Of a stretch of DNA of 5,580 nucleotides, positions 1 to 5,580 are shown in pieces. The DNA lies in assembly GCA_964577825.1 (NCBI GenBank), contig CAZOBJ010000161.1, forward strand, positions 1-5,580. Direction: 5' to 3'. How positions within the stretch are numbered: the stretch's first letter is position 1; each line of letters starts with the position of its first letter. The notes under the pieces are model-generated. The model was not told the DNA's origin and searched no databases. It worked only from the letters and a program-made list of their open reading frames with translations. The translations under genes and the position numbers were made by a program. This DNA is from CAZOBJ01 sp964577825 (GTDB lineage: Bacteria; Planctomycetota; SZUA-567; JAFGNG01).

Positions 1-1670
1 GCGTGCGCTGGCTCGATCCGGACCCGGGCGGCGAATCCGTGCCTCGGCGCGAGCTAATCGCTGTGCAGACGGGGACCGTGGTGGAGGCCGGGGCCTTTCC
101 GATGCGCGGGATCGGCGACGGGTGCACCGTGGACTACCGATTCGAGGACGTTGCGTGGCTGAGCCGCAACCGGGTGAACCTGTTCGTGACCGGGGTGCCG
201 CAGTGGGAGCGCCAGCGCGAACGGTTCCTGCCCGAGCTGCGCAAGCGGGGCATGCAGTTGTACGTGGGCGGCCATTTTGCGCATCACTTCTTCCCGGATC
301 CGAAGAGGTACTTCCACGCGCATCCGGAGTACTATGCCCTGATGGACGGCAAGCGCGAGCCGGGACAGATCTGCTATGCGAACCCCGAGGCCTGCCAAAT
401 CCATCTCGACAACATCCTCGCCTATGCGCAGGCCCACCCGGAGATTGATGTCCTCGGCTTGTGGGCCAATGACGGGGCCGGGTTCTGCACGTGCCCGCGG
501 TGCCGCCGCCAGGGCGCGAAGGTGACCATGCTGCGCTTCTACGTGCGACTGGCCCATGCGGTGCGGCGGGTGCGTGCGGACATGCAGATCGAGACCGGGT
601 ACTATCTCCCGTTCCTTTTGCCCCTGCCCAAGTCGGTGCGGTTCCCGGAGAACACATGGATCCTGTATCCGCCGTACAATGCGCGTTCGAAGCTCTACCC
701 GATCTACGACCTGCGCGGAGAAAGCATCGGCAGGCCCCAGCGCAATCACCGGCGGCTGCGCGAGGAACTGGAGACCGTGGTGCGCGAGACCCCGAACGTC
801 ATGGCCTTCCCCTACTACAGCGACCAGATCATGAAGAAGTGCCTGTACAGCCAGTTTCCGGAGGAGATCCACGAAGACCTCGTCTACTACCGCGCCAAGG
901 GCGTGGCGGGCCTGCACGACTGCCTGATCAGGCGCGAGGGCTGGTGGATGGACAGCCTGAACCTGTACGTGTACGCCCGCATGATGTGGAATCCGCACGA
1001 GCCCCTGCCCGCGTTGCTGGACGACTACTACCGGGGGCTGTTCGGACCCGCGGCGGACGCGATGGCCGCGTTCGACCGCGCGTATCGCACACTCCTGGAG
1101 ACGCCGCTCTACCACGGGTGGCGCGTGTGGGACACGCTGGACTTCCATTTCGGGCTGCAGATCCTGCGCATGGCCGAGACCTTCGAGCCGGACTTGGAGG
1201 CCGCGGACCAAGCCAAGGTCGCCGACCGAGTGGCGGGCGTGCGCGCGTGTCTCGCCGAAGCCCGCAAGGCGTTGGGGTCCCGCCGGGGGCGGCGGCGCGA
1301 ACGAGTGGAGCGCCTTGCCTGGTGCGTGGGGGCCTTCGAGCAGCGATTGCGCTTGGGCGGGCACAACCTCCGGGTTGCGCACGTGCTCAACCGGCTCTTC
1401 GCCGCCCCGCGGCCGGACAAGGGCGAGCTGCGGGACGAGGCCGAGAAGCGCATGGCGCAGACGCGCCCGATCCTGCGCAAGATGCGTCGCTTCGCGCGCG
1501 AGATGTCTCGGGCGACCGAGTCCCCGTTCATCGAAGCGTCCTGGGCCAAGGCGTGCCGGAACGTCGAGACGTGCCAGCGAGCACGGTTCGAGGAGGCCCT
1601 GGCCGCCAAGCCTGAGTCCGGAGCTAAGCGCGCCCGCACACAGCGCGCGACCATCTGCCCGTGGATTTGA
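1..1670 (+). CDS. DUF4838 domain protein, 5' end outside window (partial)
   Basis: An open frame enters from the left edge and stops at TGA 1668-1670. The GTG at position 3 is probably an internal codon: the first ~35 residues read like the end of an N-terminal domain (DPDPGGESVPRR...), followed by the usual barrel opening around 'MRGIGDG' (residues 34-40). Counting from position 3, the DUF4838 signature is clear: HPEYYALMDGKR (107-118), ICYANPEA (123-130), then LWANDGAGFCTCPRC (153-167) with an ND pair and a CxCxxC cluster that could bind a metal. Residues ~330-530 are helical and rich in Arg, Glu and Ala. DUF4838 proteins resemble large glycoside hydrolases with a TIM barrel and are common in polysaccharide-degrading bacteria; no reaction is established, so I assign none. 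It is the only + strand gene here and converges on serS. The last ~15 residues (basic, then ICPWI) look unconserved. The family call is from memory of motifs, not a search. Confidence 0.85.
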   Translation, partial: VRWLDPDPGGESVPRRELIAVQTGTVVEAGAFPMRGIGDGCTVDYRFEDVAWLSRNRVNLFVTGVPQWERQRERFLPELRKRGMQLYVGGHFAHHFFPDPKRYFHAHPEYYALMDGKREPGQICYANPEACQIHLDNILAYAQAHPEIDVLGLWANDGAGFCTCPRCRRQGAKVTMLRFYVRLAHAVRRVRADMQIETGYYLPFLLPLPKSVRFPENTWILYPPYNARSKLYPIYDLRGESIGRPQRNHRRLREELETVVRETPNVMAFPYYSDQIMKKCLYSQFPEEIHEDLVYYRAKGVAGLHDCLIRREGWWMDSLNLYVYARMMWNPHEPLPALLDDYYRGLFGPAADAMAAFDRAYRTLLETPLYHGWRVWDTLDFHFGLQILRMAETFEPDLEAADQAKVADRVAGVRACLAEARKALGSRRGRRRERVERLAWCVGAFEQRLRLGGHNLRVAHVLNRLFAAPRPDKGELRDEAEKRMAQTRPILRKMRRFAREMSRATESPFIEASWAKACRNVETCQRARFEEALAAKPESGAKRARTQRATICPWI

Positions 1671-1694
1671 CCCCCGACGCGCCAGGGTGAGCCT

Positions 1695-1744
<50 letters not shown>

Positions 1745-1771
1745 CGTAGGTCTTGGGGGTGAGGGGCGCTT

Positions 1772-1806
1772 CTCCCTCTCCCCCCGGGAGAGGGTCGGGG
1801 CGAGAG
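1772..1806 (+). repeat. REP-like copy 1
   Basis: A perfect 9-bp stem, CCCTCTCCC (1774-1782) with GGGAGAGGG (1786-1794), surrounds a CCC loop and is followed by TCGGGGCGAGAGACG. It differs from copy 3 only in the tail (CGAGAGACG against TGAGGGACG). Confidence 0.85.
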
Positions 1807-1850
1807 ACGATGCGTGTCTCGGTGCGCAGCCTATTAGGCGCAAGGAACCG

Positions 1851-1889
1851 CTCCCTCCCCCTCACCCCCTCCCGGAGGGAGGGGGGACG
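1851..1889 (-). repeat. REP-like copy 2, diverged and inverted
   Basis: CCCTCACCCC (1859-1868) is the exact reverse complement of GGGGTGAGGG in copy 3 (1941-1950), so this copy points the other way. Its palindrome is shortened to CCCTCC/GGAGGG-type pairing around 1867-1879. CTCCCTCC (1851-1858) can alternatively pair with GGAGGGAG (1874-1881). Confidence 0.65.
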
Positions 1890-1915
1890 CTCGTGCCGCT
1901 TGGCTCGGGCCGGTG

Positions 1916-1955
1916 CTCCCTCTCCCCCCGGGAGAGGGTCGGGGTGAGGGACGGT
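1916..1955 (+). repeat. REP-like copy 3, next to the serS stop
   Basis: A perfect 9-bp stem (1918-1926 with 1930-1938, loop CCC) is followed by TCGGGGTGAGGGACGGT. It ends 20 nt from the serS stop, so on the serS transcript it forms a strong hairpin shortly after the gene. There is no T-tract. The 10-bp palindrome CCTTCGAAGG (1961-1970) sits between the hairpin and the stop codon. Confidence 0.85.
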
Positions 1956-1974
1956 ATGTTCCTTCGAAGGGCGG

Positions 1975-3258
1975 TCAGCCCGCGGGCGGCGGGGCGATGA
2001 CCGTCTGCCCGCCCATGTAGGGATGCAGGACCTCGGGAACGGCCACCGACCCGTCGGCCTGTTGACAGGACTCCACGAGCGCGATCCAGGCGCGCGGGCA
2101 GGCGAGCCCGCTGCCGTTGAGGGTGTGCACGAGCCGCACCTGCCCCTCGGGGTCGCGGAACCGCGCGTGCGAGCGGCGGGCCTGGTAGTCGGTGCAGTTG
2201 GACACGCTCGAGGCCTCCAGGTACCGGCCCACGCCCGGGGCCCACACCTCCAGGTCGTAGGTCAGGGCCGAGGCCACGGACAGGTCCCCGGCAGCCAGGC
2301 GCACCACCCGGTAGTGCAGGCCCAGGTTCCGGAGCGCCGTCTCCGCGTGCGCGCGCACGCGCTCGAGCTCGTCCCAGCTCGTCTCGGGCGTGCAGTACTT
2401 GACGAGCTCCACCTTGTTGAACTGGTGCACGCGGATCACCCCGCGGGTGTCCTTGCCCGCAGCGCCGGCCTCGCGGCGAAAGCAGGCCGAGTACGCAGTG
2501 TAGCTGCGCGGCAGGTCTTGGTGGTCCAGGATCTCGTCGCGGTGCAGGCTCGCCAGGGTCACCTCGGACGTGGGCACGAGGAACAGATCGTCGTCCTTGT
2601 CCGTGTGGTACATGTCCTCTTCGAACTTGGGCAGCTGCGCCGTGCCGGTCATGGCGTCGCGGTTGGCCAGGAACGGCGCGAACCACTCCGTGTACCCGTG
2701 CTCACGCGTGTGCAGGTCCAGGAAGTAATTGACAAGCGCCCGCTCCAGGCGCGCGCCCGCGCCTCGGTACAGGGGGAAGCCGCTGCCCGCGACCTTGGCC
2801 CCGCGCGGCAGGTCCAGGATGCCCAGGTCCTCGCCGAGTTCCCAGTGCGGCCGGGGCGCGAAGTCGAACGTCGGCTTGGCGCCCCATTCGGATACGACTT
2901 CGTTGGCGTCTTCGCCGCCGTCGGGCGCCTCGTCGGCGGGCGGGTTGGGAATCGCCAGAAGATACGCGTGAAGATCGCGCTCGACATCGTCGAGCTCGGA
3001 CTCGAGCGTCTTGAGCCGCGGGCCGACCTGCTTCATCGCCTCGATCAGGTCCGCGGCGTCCTGCTTGGCCCGTTTCTTCTGCGCGATCTGGTCGGAGACG
3101 CGGTTCTTGTCCGCGCGCAGGGCCTCCAGCTCCTGGATGAGCTGCGGGCGGCGCACGGCCAGCGCGTGCGCGGCGTCCACGTCCACGTCCATACGCTTGC
3201 GCGCGCAGGCCCGGCGGGCGAGGTCGGGCTGCTCGCGCAGGAGCTTGGGGTCAAACAT
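1975..3258 (-). CDS. serS: seryl-tRNA synthetase (class II)
   Basis: This cytoplasmic enzyme charges tRNA-Ser, and tRNA-Sec where present, with serine using ATP. At 427 residues it has the normal bacterial length and looks complete. Residues 1 to ~105 form the charged antiparallel coiled-coil arm that grips the long variable arm of the tRNA. The catalytic domain follows: VPTSEV (228-233), motif 2 FRREAGAAGKDTRG...HQFNKVE (260-284, with R261 and E263), SNCTDYQARR (353-362), and motif 3 TLNGSGLACPRAWIALVE (379-396, with R389). Two usually conserved spots differ: 'AKTYDLE' reads ALTYDLE (331-337), and motif 3 has CPRA where VGRT is common; the catalytic Arg and Glu remain. ATG at 3258-3256 begins MFDPKLLREQ, the standard SerS N-terminus. 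No strong Shine-Dalgarno sequence precedes it, and its first 8 nt (ATGTTTGA) contain the upstream gene's stop, so translation is probably coupled. It is the last gene of a probable three-gene operon. Confidence 0.98.
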   Translation of the reverse strand: MFDPKLLREQPDLARRACARKRMDVDVDAAHALAVRRPQLIQELEALRADKNRVSDQIAQKKRAKQDAADLIEAMKQVGPRLKTLESELDDVERDLHAYLLAIPNPPADEAPDGGEDANEVVSEWGAKPTFDFAPRPHWELGEDLGILDLPRGAKVAGSGFPLYRGAGARLERALVNYFLDLHTREHGYTEWFAPFLANRDAMTGTAQLPKFEEDMYHTDKDDDLFLVPTSEVTLASLHRDEILDHQDLPRSYTAYSACFRREAGAAGKDTRGVIRVHQFNKVELVKYCTPETSWDELERVRAHAETALRNLGLHYRVVRLAAGDLSVASALTYDLEVWAPGVGRYLEASSVSNCTDYQARRSHARFRDPEGQVRLVHTLNGSGLACPRAWIALVESCQQADGSVAVPEVLHPYMGGQTVIAPPPAG

Positions 3259-3751
3259 GGGACGGCTCTTTCTCGCGGTCGGGTTGCGCGGATGGCGCCG
3301 ATTCGTCTTGCGGCACCAGGAGGAACGAGCGCAGCTCGCGCTCGACCTCCGCGAGGTCCACGTCCGTGTCCGTGCACGGCCCGTGCGGGCGCATGTTGAT
3401 GACGCCCAGGACCGGCCTGGGGAACACGGCCAGCGCGCCCTGGCGCAGCTCGCGCTCGCAGGCCACGGCCACGATCACCTTGACCGAAGGGTCGGTGGCG
3501 CGGCGCACGGCCTCGCGGCCGCCCGCGGCGATCGCGCATTGCACGCCTAGGCGCTCGGCCATCTCCAGCATGTCCTTGATCTTGCACTGCCCGCATCGGC
3601 GGCAGTTGTGCAGGCCCGCGAGCAGGTTCTGCGGACACTTGCGCGACTGCAGGCAATGCGGCAACAAGAGCAGCACGTGTTCCGGGCGCACCCGCACGTT
3701 GCGGTACCGGGTCACCCAGTTGTTCAGTCGGACGAGTTGCGCATCGAACAT
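3251..3751 (-). CDS. DUF116 family protein, cysteine-rich
   Basis: The 166-residue product matches the DUF116 pattern: LLLLPHCLQSRKCP (27-40), a HNCRRCGQC cluster (49-56, C50-x2-C53-x2-C56), AAGGREAV (75-82), IVAVACEREL (93-102), and GVINMRPHGPCTDTDVD (116-132). C33, C40, C50, C53, C56, C98 and C126 are placed as iron-sulfur or zinc ligands might be. The family has no established reaction, and I propose none. Some DUF116 proteins carry N-terminal membrane segments; this one has none and is close to the bare domain. The C-terminal ~25 residues are polar and probably flexible. The ATG at 3751 follows only a weak GA-rich stretch (AGAGAAGAA). The gene starts 34 nt after the upstream small-protein gene and overlaps serS by 8 nt, so all three are probably co-transcribed. 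The link with serS could be functional or merely positional. Confidence 0.93.
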   Translation of the reverse strand: MFDAQLVRLNNWVTRYRNVRVRPEHVLLLLPHCLQSRKCPQNLLAGLHNCRRCGQCKIKDMLEMAERLGVQCAIAAGGREAVRRATDPSVKVIVAVACERELRQGALAVFPRPVLGVINMRPHGPCTDTDVDLAEVERELRSFLLVPQDESAPSAQPDREKEPSHV

Positions 3752-3767
3752 GGTCTGCGTTCTTCTC

Positions 3768-3788
3768 TGATCGATTGCGAAGCGATCA
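3768..3788. other. inverted repeat at a gene junction
   Basis: TGATCG (3768-3773) and CGATCA (3783-3788) form a perfect 6-bp inverted repeat around 9 nt. It covers the stop codon of the small-protein gene (TGA, 3788-3786) and ends 16 nt before the DUF116 start. In the mRNA it could form a hairpin just ahead of the weak DUF116 ribosome site. At this length, chance is a real possibility. Confidence 0.35.
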
Positions 3789-4088
3789 CCGATCCCGCGC
3801 GGAGAGCTCGCGCGCCACGCGGCGCGCGTCCTCGAGCTCGATCTTGCCTCCGCCCTGCTTGACCTTGTAGGCTGCCGTCAAGTCCGAGAGCACGGCCTCT
3901 CTGTGCTTGTCCGCAGTCGCGTGGGCCGCGCGACCCAGGCTGCGCACAAGCGGGGGCAACCCCAGCGCTGCGCCCGTGCCCGCGGCCAGGGCCAGGGCCA
4001 CGAGCCCGGCCTTGCGTACCCGGCGCCTGACCCTGCGCGCCGCGCGGCGGCGGCCGGACCGCCGCGACGTGCGGCTGTGCGTGCGCAT
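3786..4088 (-). CDS. small arginine-rich membrane-anchored protein, unknown function
   Basis: I do not recognise this 100-residue protein. The frame is open further up to an ATG at 4157, but the start at 4088 is preferred: GGAGGGAG lies just upstream, and the promoter at 4141-4113 would exclude the longer form. Residues 2-26 are extremely basic, with 13 Arg, one Lys and one His. A hydrophobic stretch rich in Ala, Gly and Leu follows (~28-48, AGLVALALAAGTGAALGLPPLV), long enough for one membrane helix. The remaining ~50 residues are polar and mostly helical in character. By the positive-inside rule the N-terminus faces the cytoplasm and the tail lies outside; an uncleaved anchor or an unusual signal peptide are both possible. 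It has no cysteines and no Tat motif. It is the first gene of the operon leading into DUF116 and serS. Confidence 0.7.
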   Translation of the reverse strand: MRTHSRTSRRSGRRRAARRVRRRVRKAGLVALALAAGTGAALGLPPLVRSLGRAAHATADKHREAVLSDLTAAYKVKQGGGKIELEDARRVARELSARDR

Positions 4089-4091
4089 GGG

Positions 4092-4099
4092 CTCCCTCC
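4092..4099 (-). promoter_or_regulatory. ribosome binding site of the small-protein gene
   Basis: Read on the minus strand this is GGAGGGAG. Its GGAGG core is 6 nt before the ATG at 4088, an ideal spacing and the strongest Shine-Dalgarno match in the window. It decides the start in favour of 4088 over 4157. Confidence 0.8.
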
Positions 4100-4112
4100 G
4101 CGCCTGGCCGCC

Positions 4113-4141
4113 CTTATACACGATTTGCCCGGGCCTGCCAA
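4113..4141 (-). promoter_or_regulatory. sigma70-type promoter of the small protein-DUF116-serS operon
   Basis: On the minus strand, TTGGCA (4141-4136) and TATAAG (4118-4113) are separated by exactly 17 nt. They match the TTGACA/TATAAT consensus at 5 of 6 and 5 of 6 positions. The predicted transcript start near 4106 gives a leader of about 18 nt before the ATG at 4088, room for the GGAGGGAG site. The AT-rich -10 stands out in a very GC-rich background. Confidence 0.7.
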
Positions 4142-4356
4142 GGGTGGCCCTGGACATTCATGTGGGGTGCCTCGCGGCCTGTCCGGCCTCGCGTCGCGCT
4201 CGCGCATCATCGCGCCGATTGCGCAAGCGCCGCCCGCCTGCCGGTCACAGGCCGGGACAGCGCGAGGTTCGAACTGCGCAGAGGCCAAGAAGCGAGAATG
4301 AGTCCAAAGCGACGCGCGCAACGCGCCGCAGCGATTCCCAGGGCGAACACGCCCGG
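4142..4356. other. intergenic gap between phosphoesterase and operon promoter; weak hairpin only
   Basis: No gene is supported here on either strand. The best secondary structure is CCCGCCTG (4233-4240) pairing with CAGGC-C-GGG (4248-4256) around a 7-nt loop, with one bulged base. A smaller GCGCG-CAA-CGCGC hairpin is at 4314-4326. Either could end the phosphoesterase transcript, but neither has a T-tract after it on the minus strand. 'GGTTCGAAC' (4266-4274) resembles a tRNA T-loop, but no acceptor or T stem can be built around it. Confidence 0.4.
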
Positions 4357-5103
4357 CTATTCGCCCAGCCGCAGCCGCTCGCCCAGGAACTCGGGCAGCC
4401 CCGCTTCCTGGATCCGGCGCACGGCCAGATCCACGTCATAGGGGACGCGATGGTAGGTGACCGAGGTCCCGTCGAAAAGCACGTAGCTCGCGCGCGGGTC
4501 GCCGTCGCGCGGCTGGCCGACGCTGCCCACGCTCACGTACAGCTTCTGCCCGGCGACCTGAAACCGGGTGCGCGCGGCCGGCCCCTCTTCATGGGGAAAG
4601 ATGTACCCGACCTCCGTGGCCAGGAAGGCGCGGTGGTTGTGGCCCACGAAACAGATGTCGAACCCCTGGAAGTCCTCGTGCAGCGTGCGCACGAGCCGCT
4701 GGAACATCCACGGACTGTCCGCCTCGCGCACGTAGTCGAGGACCGGGTCTCGGATCGACCCGTGCACGTACAGGTAGGAGCTCTCCTTCTTGGTGGGTTC
4801 GAGGCGGCCCAGATAGTCGAGCGTCTCGCGGTCGGTGAGCTGCCGGGCGGTCCATTCGCTGGCCTGGCGCGCCAGGGGGGTGAAGTGCTCGGCGCCATGG
4901 AGCACCGCCTGCTCGTGGTTGCCCATGAGCACCAGGCTGCAGGCCCGGCGCACGCGTTGCAGGCATTCGCGCGGCTGGGCGCCGTACCCCACCGTATCGC
5001 CCAGGCAGTAGATGCGGTCGGGCTTCTGAGCCTCGATATGGGCGAGCACGGCCTCCAGGGCGGGCAGGTTCGCGTGCACGTCCGCGATGAGCGCTTGTAG
5101 CAT
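4357..5103 (-). CDS. metallophosphoesterase, YfcE/MJ0936-like family
   Basis: This 248-residue protein has every metal-ligand motif of the calcineurin-like phosphoesterase fold in order: D8-x-H10 (IADVHAN), G35-D36 (CLGDTVGYG), GNHEQ (61-65), H114 (YVHGSIRDP) and GHNHRAF (154-160). SVGSVGQPRDGDPRASYVLFD (191-211) then matches the C-terminal sheet of YfcE-like single-domain enzymes. It probably hydrolyses phosphodiesters or phosphomonoesters with two divalent metals in the cytoplasm; family members vary, so the natural substrate is unknown. The frame stays open up to 5319, but the ATG at 5103 is chosen: family homology begins there (MLQALIADVH), AGGA sits 6 nt upstream, and a strong promoter lies between 5103 and 5319. 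It ends with TAG at 4359-4357. Its gene has its own promoter and is separated from the next operon by 268 nt, so it is probably a single-gene unit. Confidence 0.95.
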   Translation of the reverse strand: MLQALIADVHANLPALEAVLAHIEAQKPDRIYCLGDTVGYGAQPRECLQRVRRACSLVLMGNHEQAVLHGAEHFTPLARQASEWTARQLTDRETLDYLGRLEPTKKESSYLYVHGSIRDPVLDYVREADSPWMFQRLVRTLHEDFQGFDICFVGHNHRAFLATEVGYIFPHEEGPAARTRFQVAGQKLYVSVGSVGQPRDGDPRASYVLFDGTSVTYHRVPYDVDLAVRRIQEAGLPEFLGERLRLGE

Positions 5104-5109
5104 GGGTGG

Positions 5110-5113
5110 TCCT
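5110..5113 (-). promoter_or_regulatory. ribosome binding site of the phosphoesterase gene
   Basis: AGGA on the minus strand stands 6 nt before the ATG at 5103. It supports that start over the in-frame ATGs further upstream. Confidence 0.6.
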
Positions 5114-5155
5114 GTTTCTCGGGCTACCGGCTCCGCTTCGCGACGCCGCGACGGT

Positions 5156-5184
5156 ATTATAGCCGCAAACTGCTCCATGCGCAA
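5156..5184 (-). promoter_or_regulatory. sigma70-type promoter (proximal) of the phosphoesterase gene
   Basis: On the minus strand, TTGCGC (5184-5179) and a perfect TATAAT (5161-5156) are 17 nt apart. The -35 box is mediocre (TTG only), but spacing and -10 are ideal. Transcription would begin near 5149, giving a leader of about 46 nt to the ATG at 5103. Confidence 0.65.
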
Positions 5185-5305
5185 CCGACTGGCCTGGCTG
5201 GGGCACCGGGTCATTCTGACAGGGCCGCGCGGGCCGCACCTCCGCCGCAGGGCGGCATTCCAGGCCGGAGCGCGAGGGCCACGCGGGGAGGATGCTTTCC
5301 ATAAG

Positions 5306-5335
5306 ATAATACGTTTCATGAGGTTAGTAGTTCAA
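5306..5335 (-). promoter_or_regulatory. second, distal promoter candidate for the phosphoesterase gene
   Basis: In the most AT-rich patch of the window, TTGAAC (5335-5330) and TATTAT (5311-5306) are 18 nt apart on the minus strand. TATTAT matches the -10 consensus at 5 of 6 positions, and TTGA of the -35 box is intact. A transcript from near 5299 would have a leader of about 195 nt containing GC-rich hairpins (for example GCCGC-AGG-GCGGC at 5244-5256) and would run through the proximal promoter. Confidence 0.45.
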
Positions 5336-5580
5336 TGGCCTGTGGAGAGGCATCCGGTCCGTTCCTGGGGCCGAATGGCATGGAGCTTGCTGTCAGCATT
5401 GCCCGACTCGGCGTGTACCATTTTGTCTGCACCCCGCAGGGGCGCAGGGCGGACGGTGGAGCCGGGGGCGCGACTTTTGGCGCGTCTGCCGGGCCGCAGG
5501 GGCTTTGGCCCGGGCATGGTGGATTCTGACGGCGCACATACACGGCGCGCAGCCTTCAGTGGCGCGCTTGCGGAAGAGAC
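5336..5580. other. right-edge region with no supportable gene
   Basis: Short frames exist on both strands (64 codons + from 5335, 75 codons - from 5543), but neither has recognisable motifs. The + frame has clearly lower third-position G/C (20 of its 64 codons end in A or T) than the real genes nearby. Structure seen: an 11-nt palindrome TGCTGTCAGCA (5388-5398), and a 7-bp stem CCGGGCC/GGCCCGG (5489-5495 with 5507-5513) around an 11-nt loop. It may be upstream sequence of a gene outside the window. Confidence 0.5.

Noticed and set aside
1772..1955. CRISPR-like array of regularly spaced repeats
   Set aside because: Copies differ in orientation and length, spacing is irregular, and no cas gene is present; REP-like palindromes explain it.
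2023..3399. 458-codon open frame on the plus strand opposite serS
   Set aside because: Antisense shadow of a complete, unmistakable serS; Arg/Val/Gly-rich without domains.
4089..4157. 23-residue N-terminal extension of the small Arg-rich protein
   Set aside because: It overlaps the promoter, and the strong GGAGGGAG site fits the start at 4088.
4262..4282. tRNA-like T-loop GGTTCGAAC
   Set aside because: No 5-bp T stem, acceptor stem or CCA end can be built on either strand; TTCGAA is simply palindromic.
3907..5100. 397-codon open frame on the plus strand
   Set aside because: Antisense to the phosphoesterase and the operon leader; it crosses an intergenic gap and a promoter and has no domain pattern.
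5104..5319. 72-residue N-terminal extension of the phosphoesterase
   Set aside because: The residues do not resemble the family, and a TATAAT promoter lies inside the segment; the start at 5103 has a ribosome site and the family N-terminus.
5335..5529. 64-codon plus-strand frame at the right edge
   Set aside because: Weak upstream GAGG at 11 nt, relaxed third-position G/C, no motifs and no promoter; not enough to call a gene.

Overview
The window is a stretch of ordinary-looking chromosome from a very GC-rich bacterium, roughly two-thirds G+C by eye, with strong G/C preference at third codon positions. The gene content (a DUF4838 protein, a DUF116 protein, bacterial-type seryl-tRNA synthetase) and the long spurious antisense reading frames fit an uncultured, metagenome-type bacterium. 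Planctomycetota, Hydrogenedentota or a related lineage is a reasonable guess, but the sequence alone cannot settle it. I see no phage genes, transposase, CRISPR array, tRNA or rRNA.

Left part (1-1670, + strand): the C-terminal 555 codons of a DUF4838 protein (glycosidase-like TIM-barrel family, function unknown). Its start lies beyond the left edge. Centre-left (1671-1974): the gap between this gene and the convergent serS. It holds a short hairpin, an uninterrupted run of 32 C, and a small array of palindromic GC-rich REP-like repeats in both orientations.

Centre (1975-4141, - strand): a probable three-gene operon read right to left. It starts from a good sigma70-type promoter (TTGGCA-N17-TATAAG) and encodes a 100-residue arginine-rich membrane-anchored protein of unknown function, then a cysteine-rich DUF116 protein, then SerS. 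The DUF116 stop and serS start overlap by 8 nt, which suggests translational coupling.

Right part (4357-5103, - strand): a complete 248-residue calcineurin-like metallophosphoesterase of the YfcE/MJ0936-like type with all metal-ligand motifs. A well-formed promoter (TTGCGC-N17-TATAAT) lies 53 nt upstream and a second candidate about 200 nt upstream. From about 5336 to the right edge I find no supportable gene.

The genes do not form one obvious pathway, and I do not see a clear undescribed defence or mobile system. The points most worth a second look are the C32 tract and how it relates to the repeat array, the overlapping DUF116-serS pair with its unknown small membrane-protein partner, and the double promoter ahead of the phosphoesterase. 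Promoter positions also show that the two longest readings of the small protein and of the phosphoesterase start too far upstream; both are corrected here.
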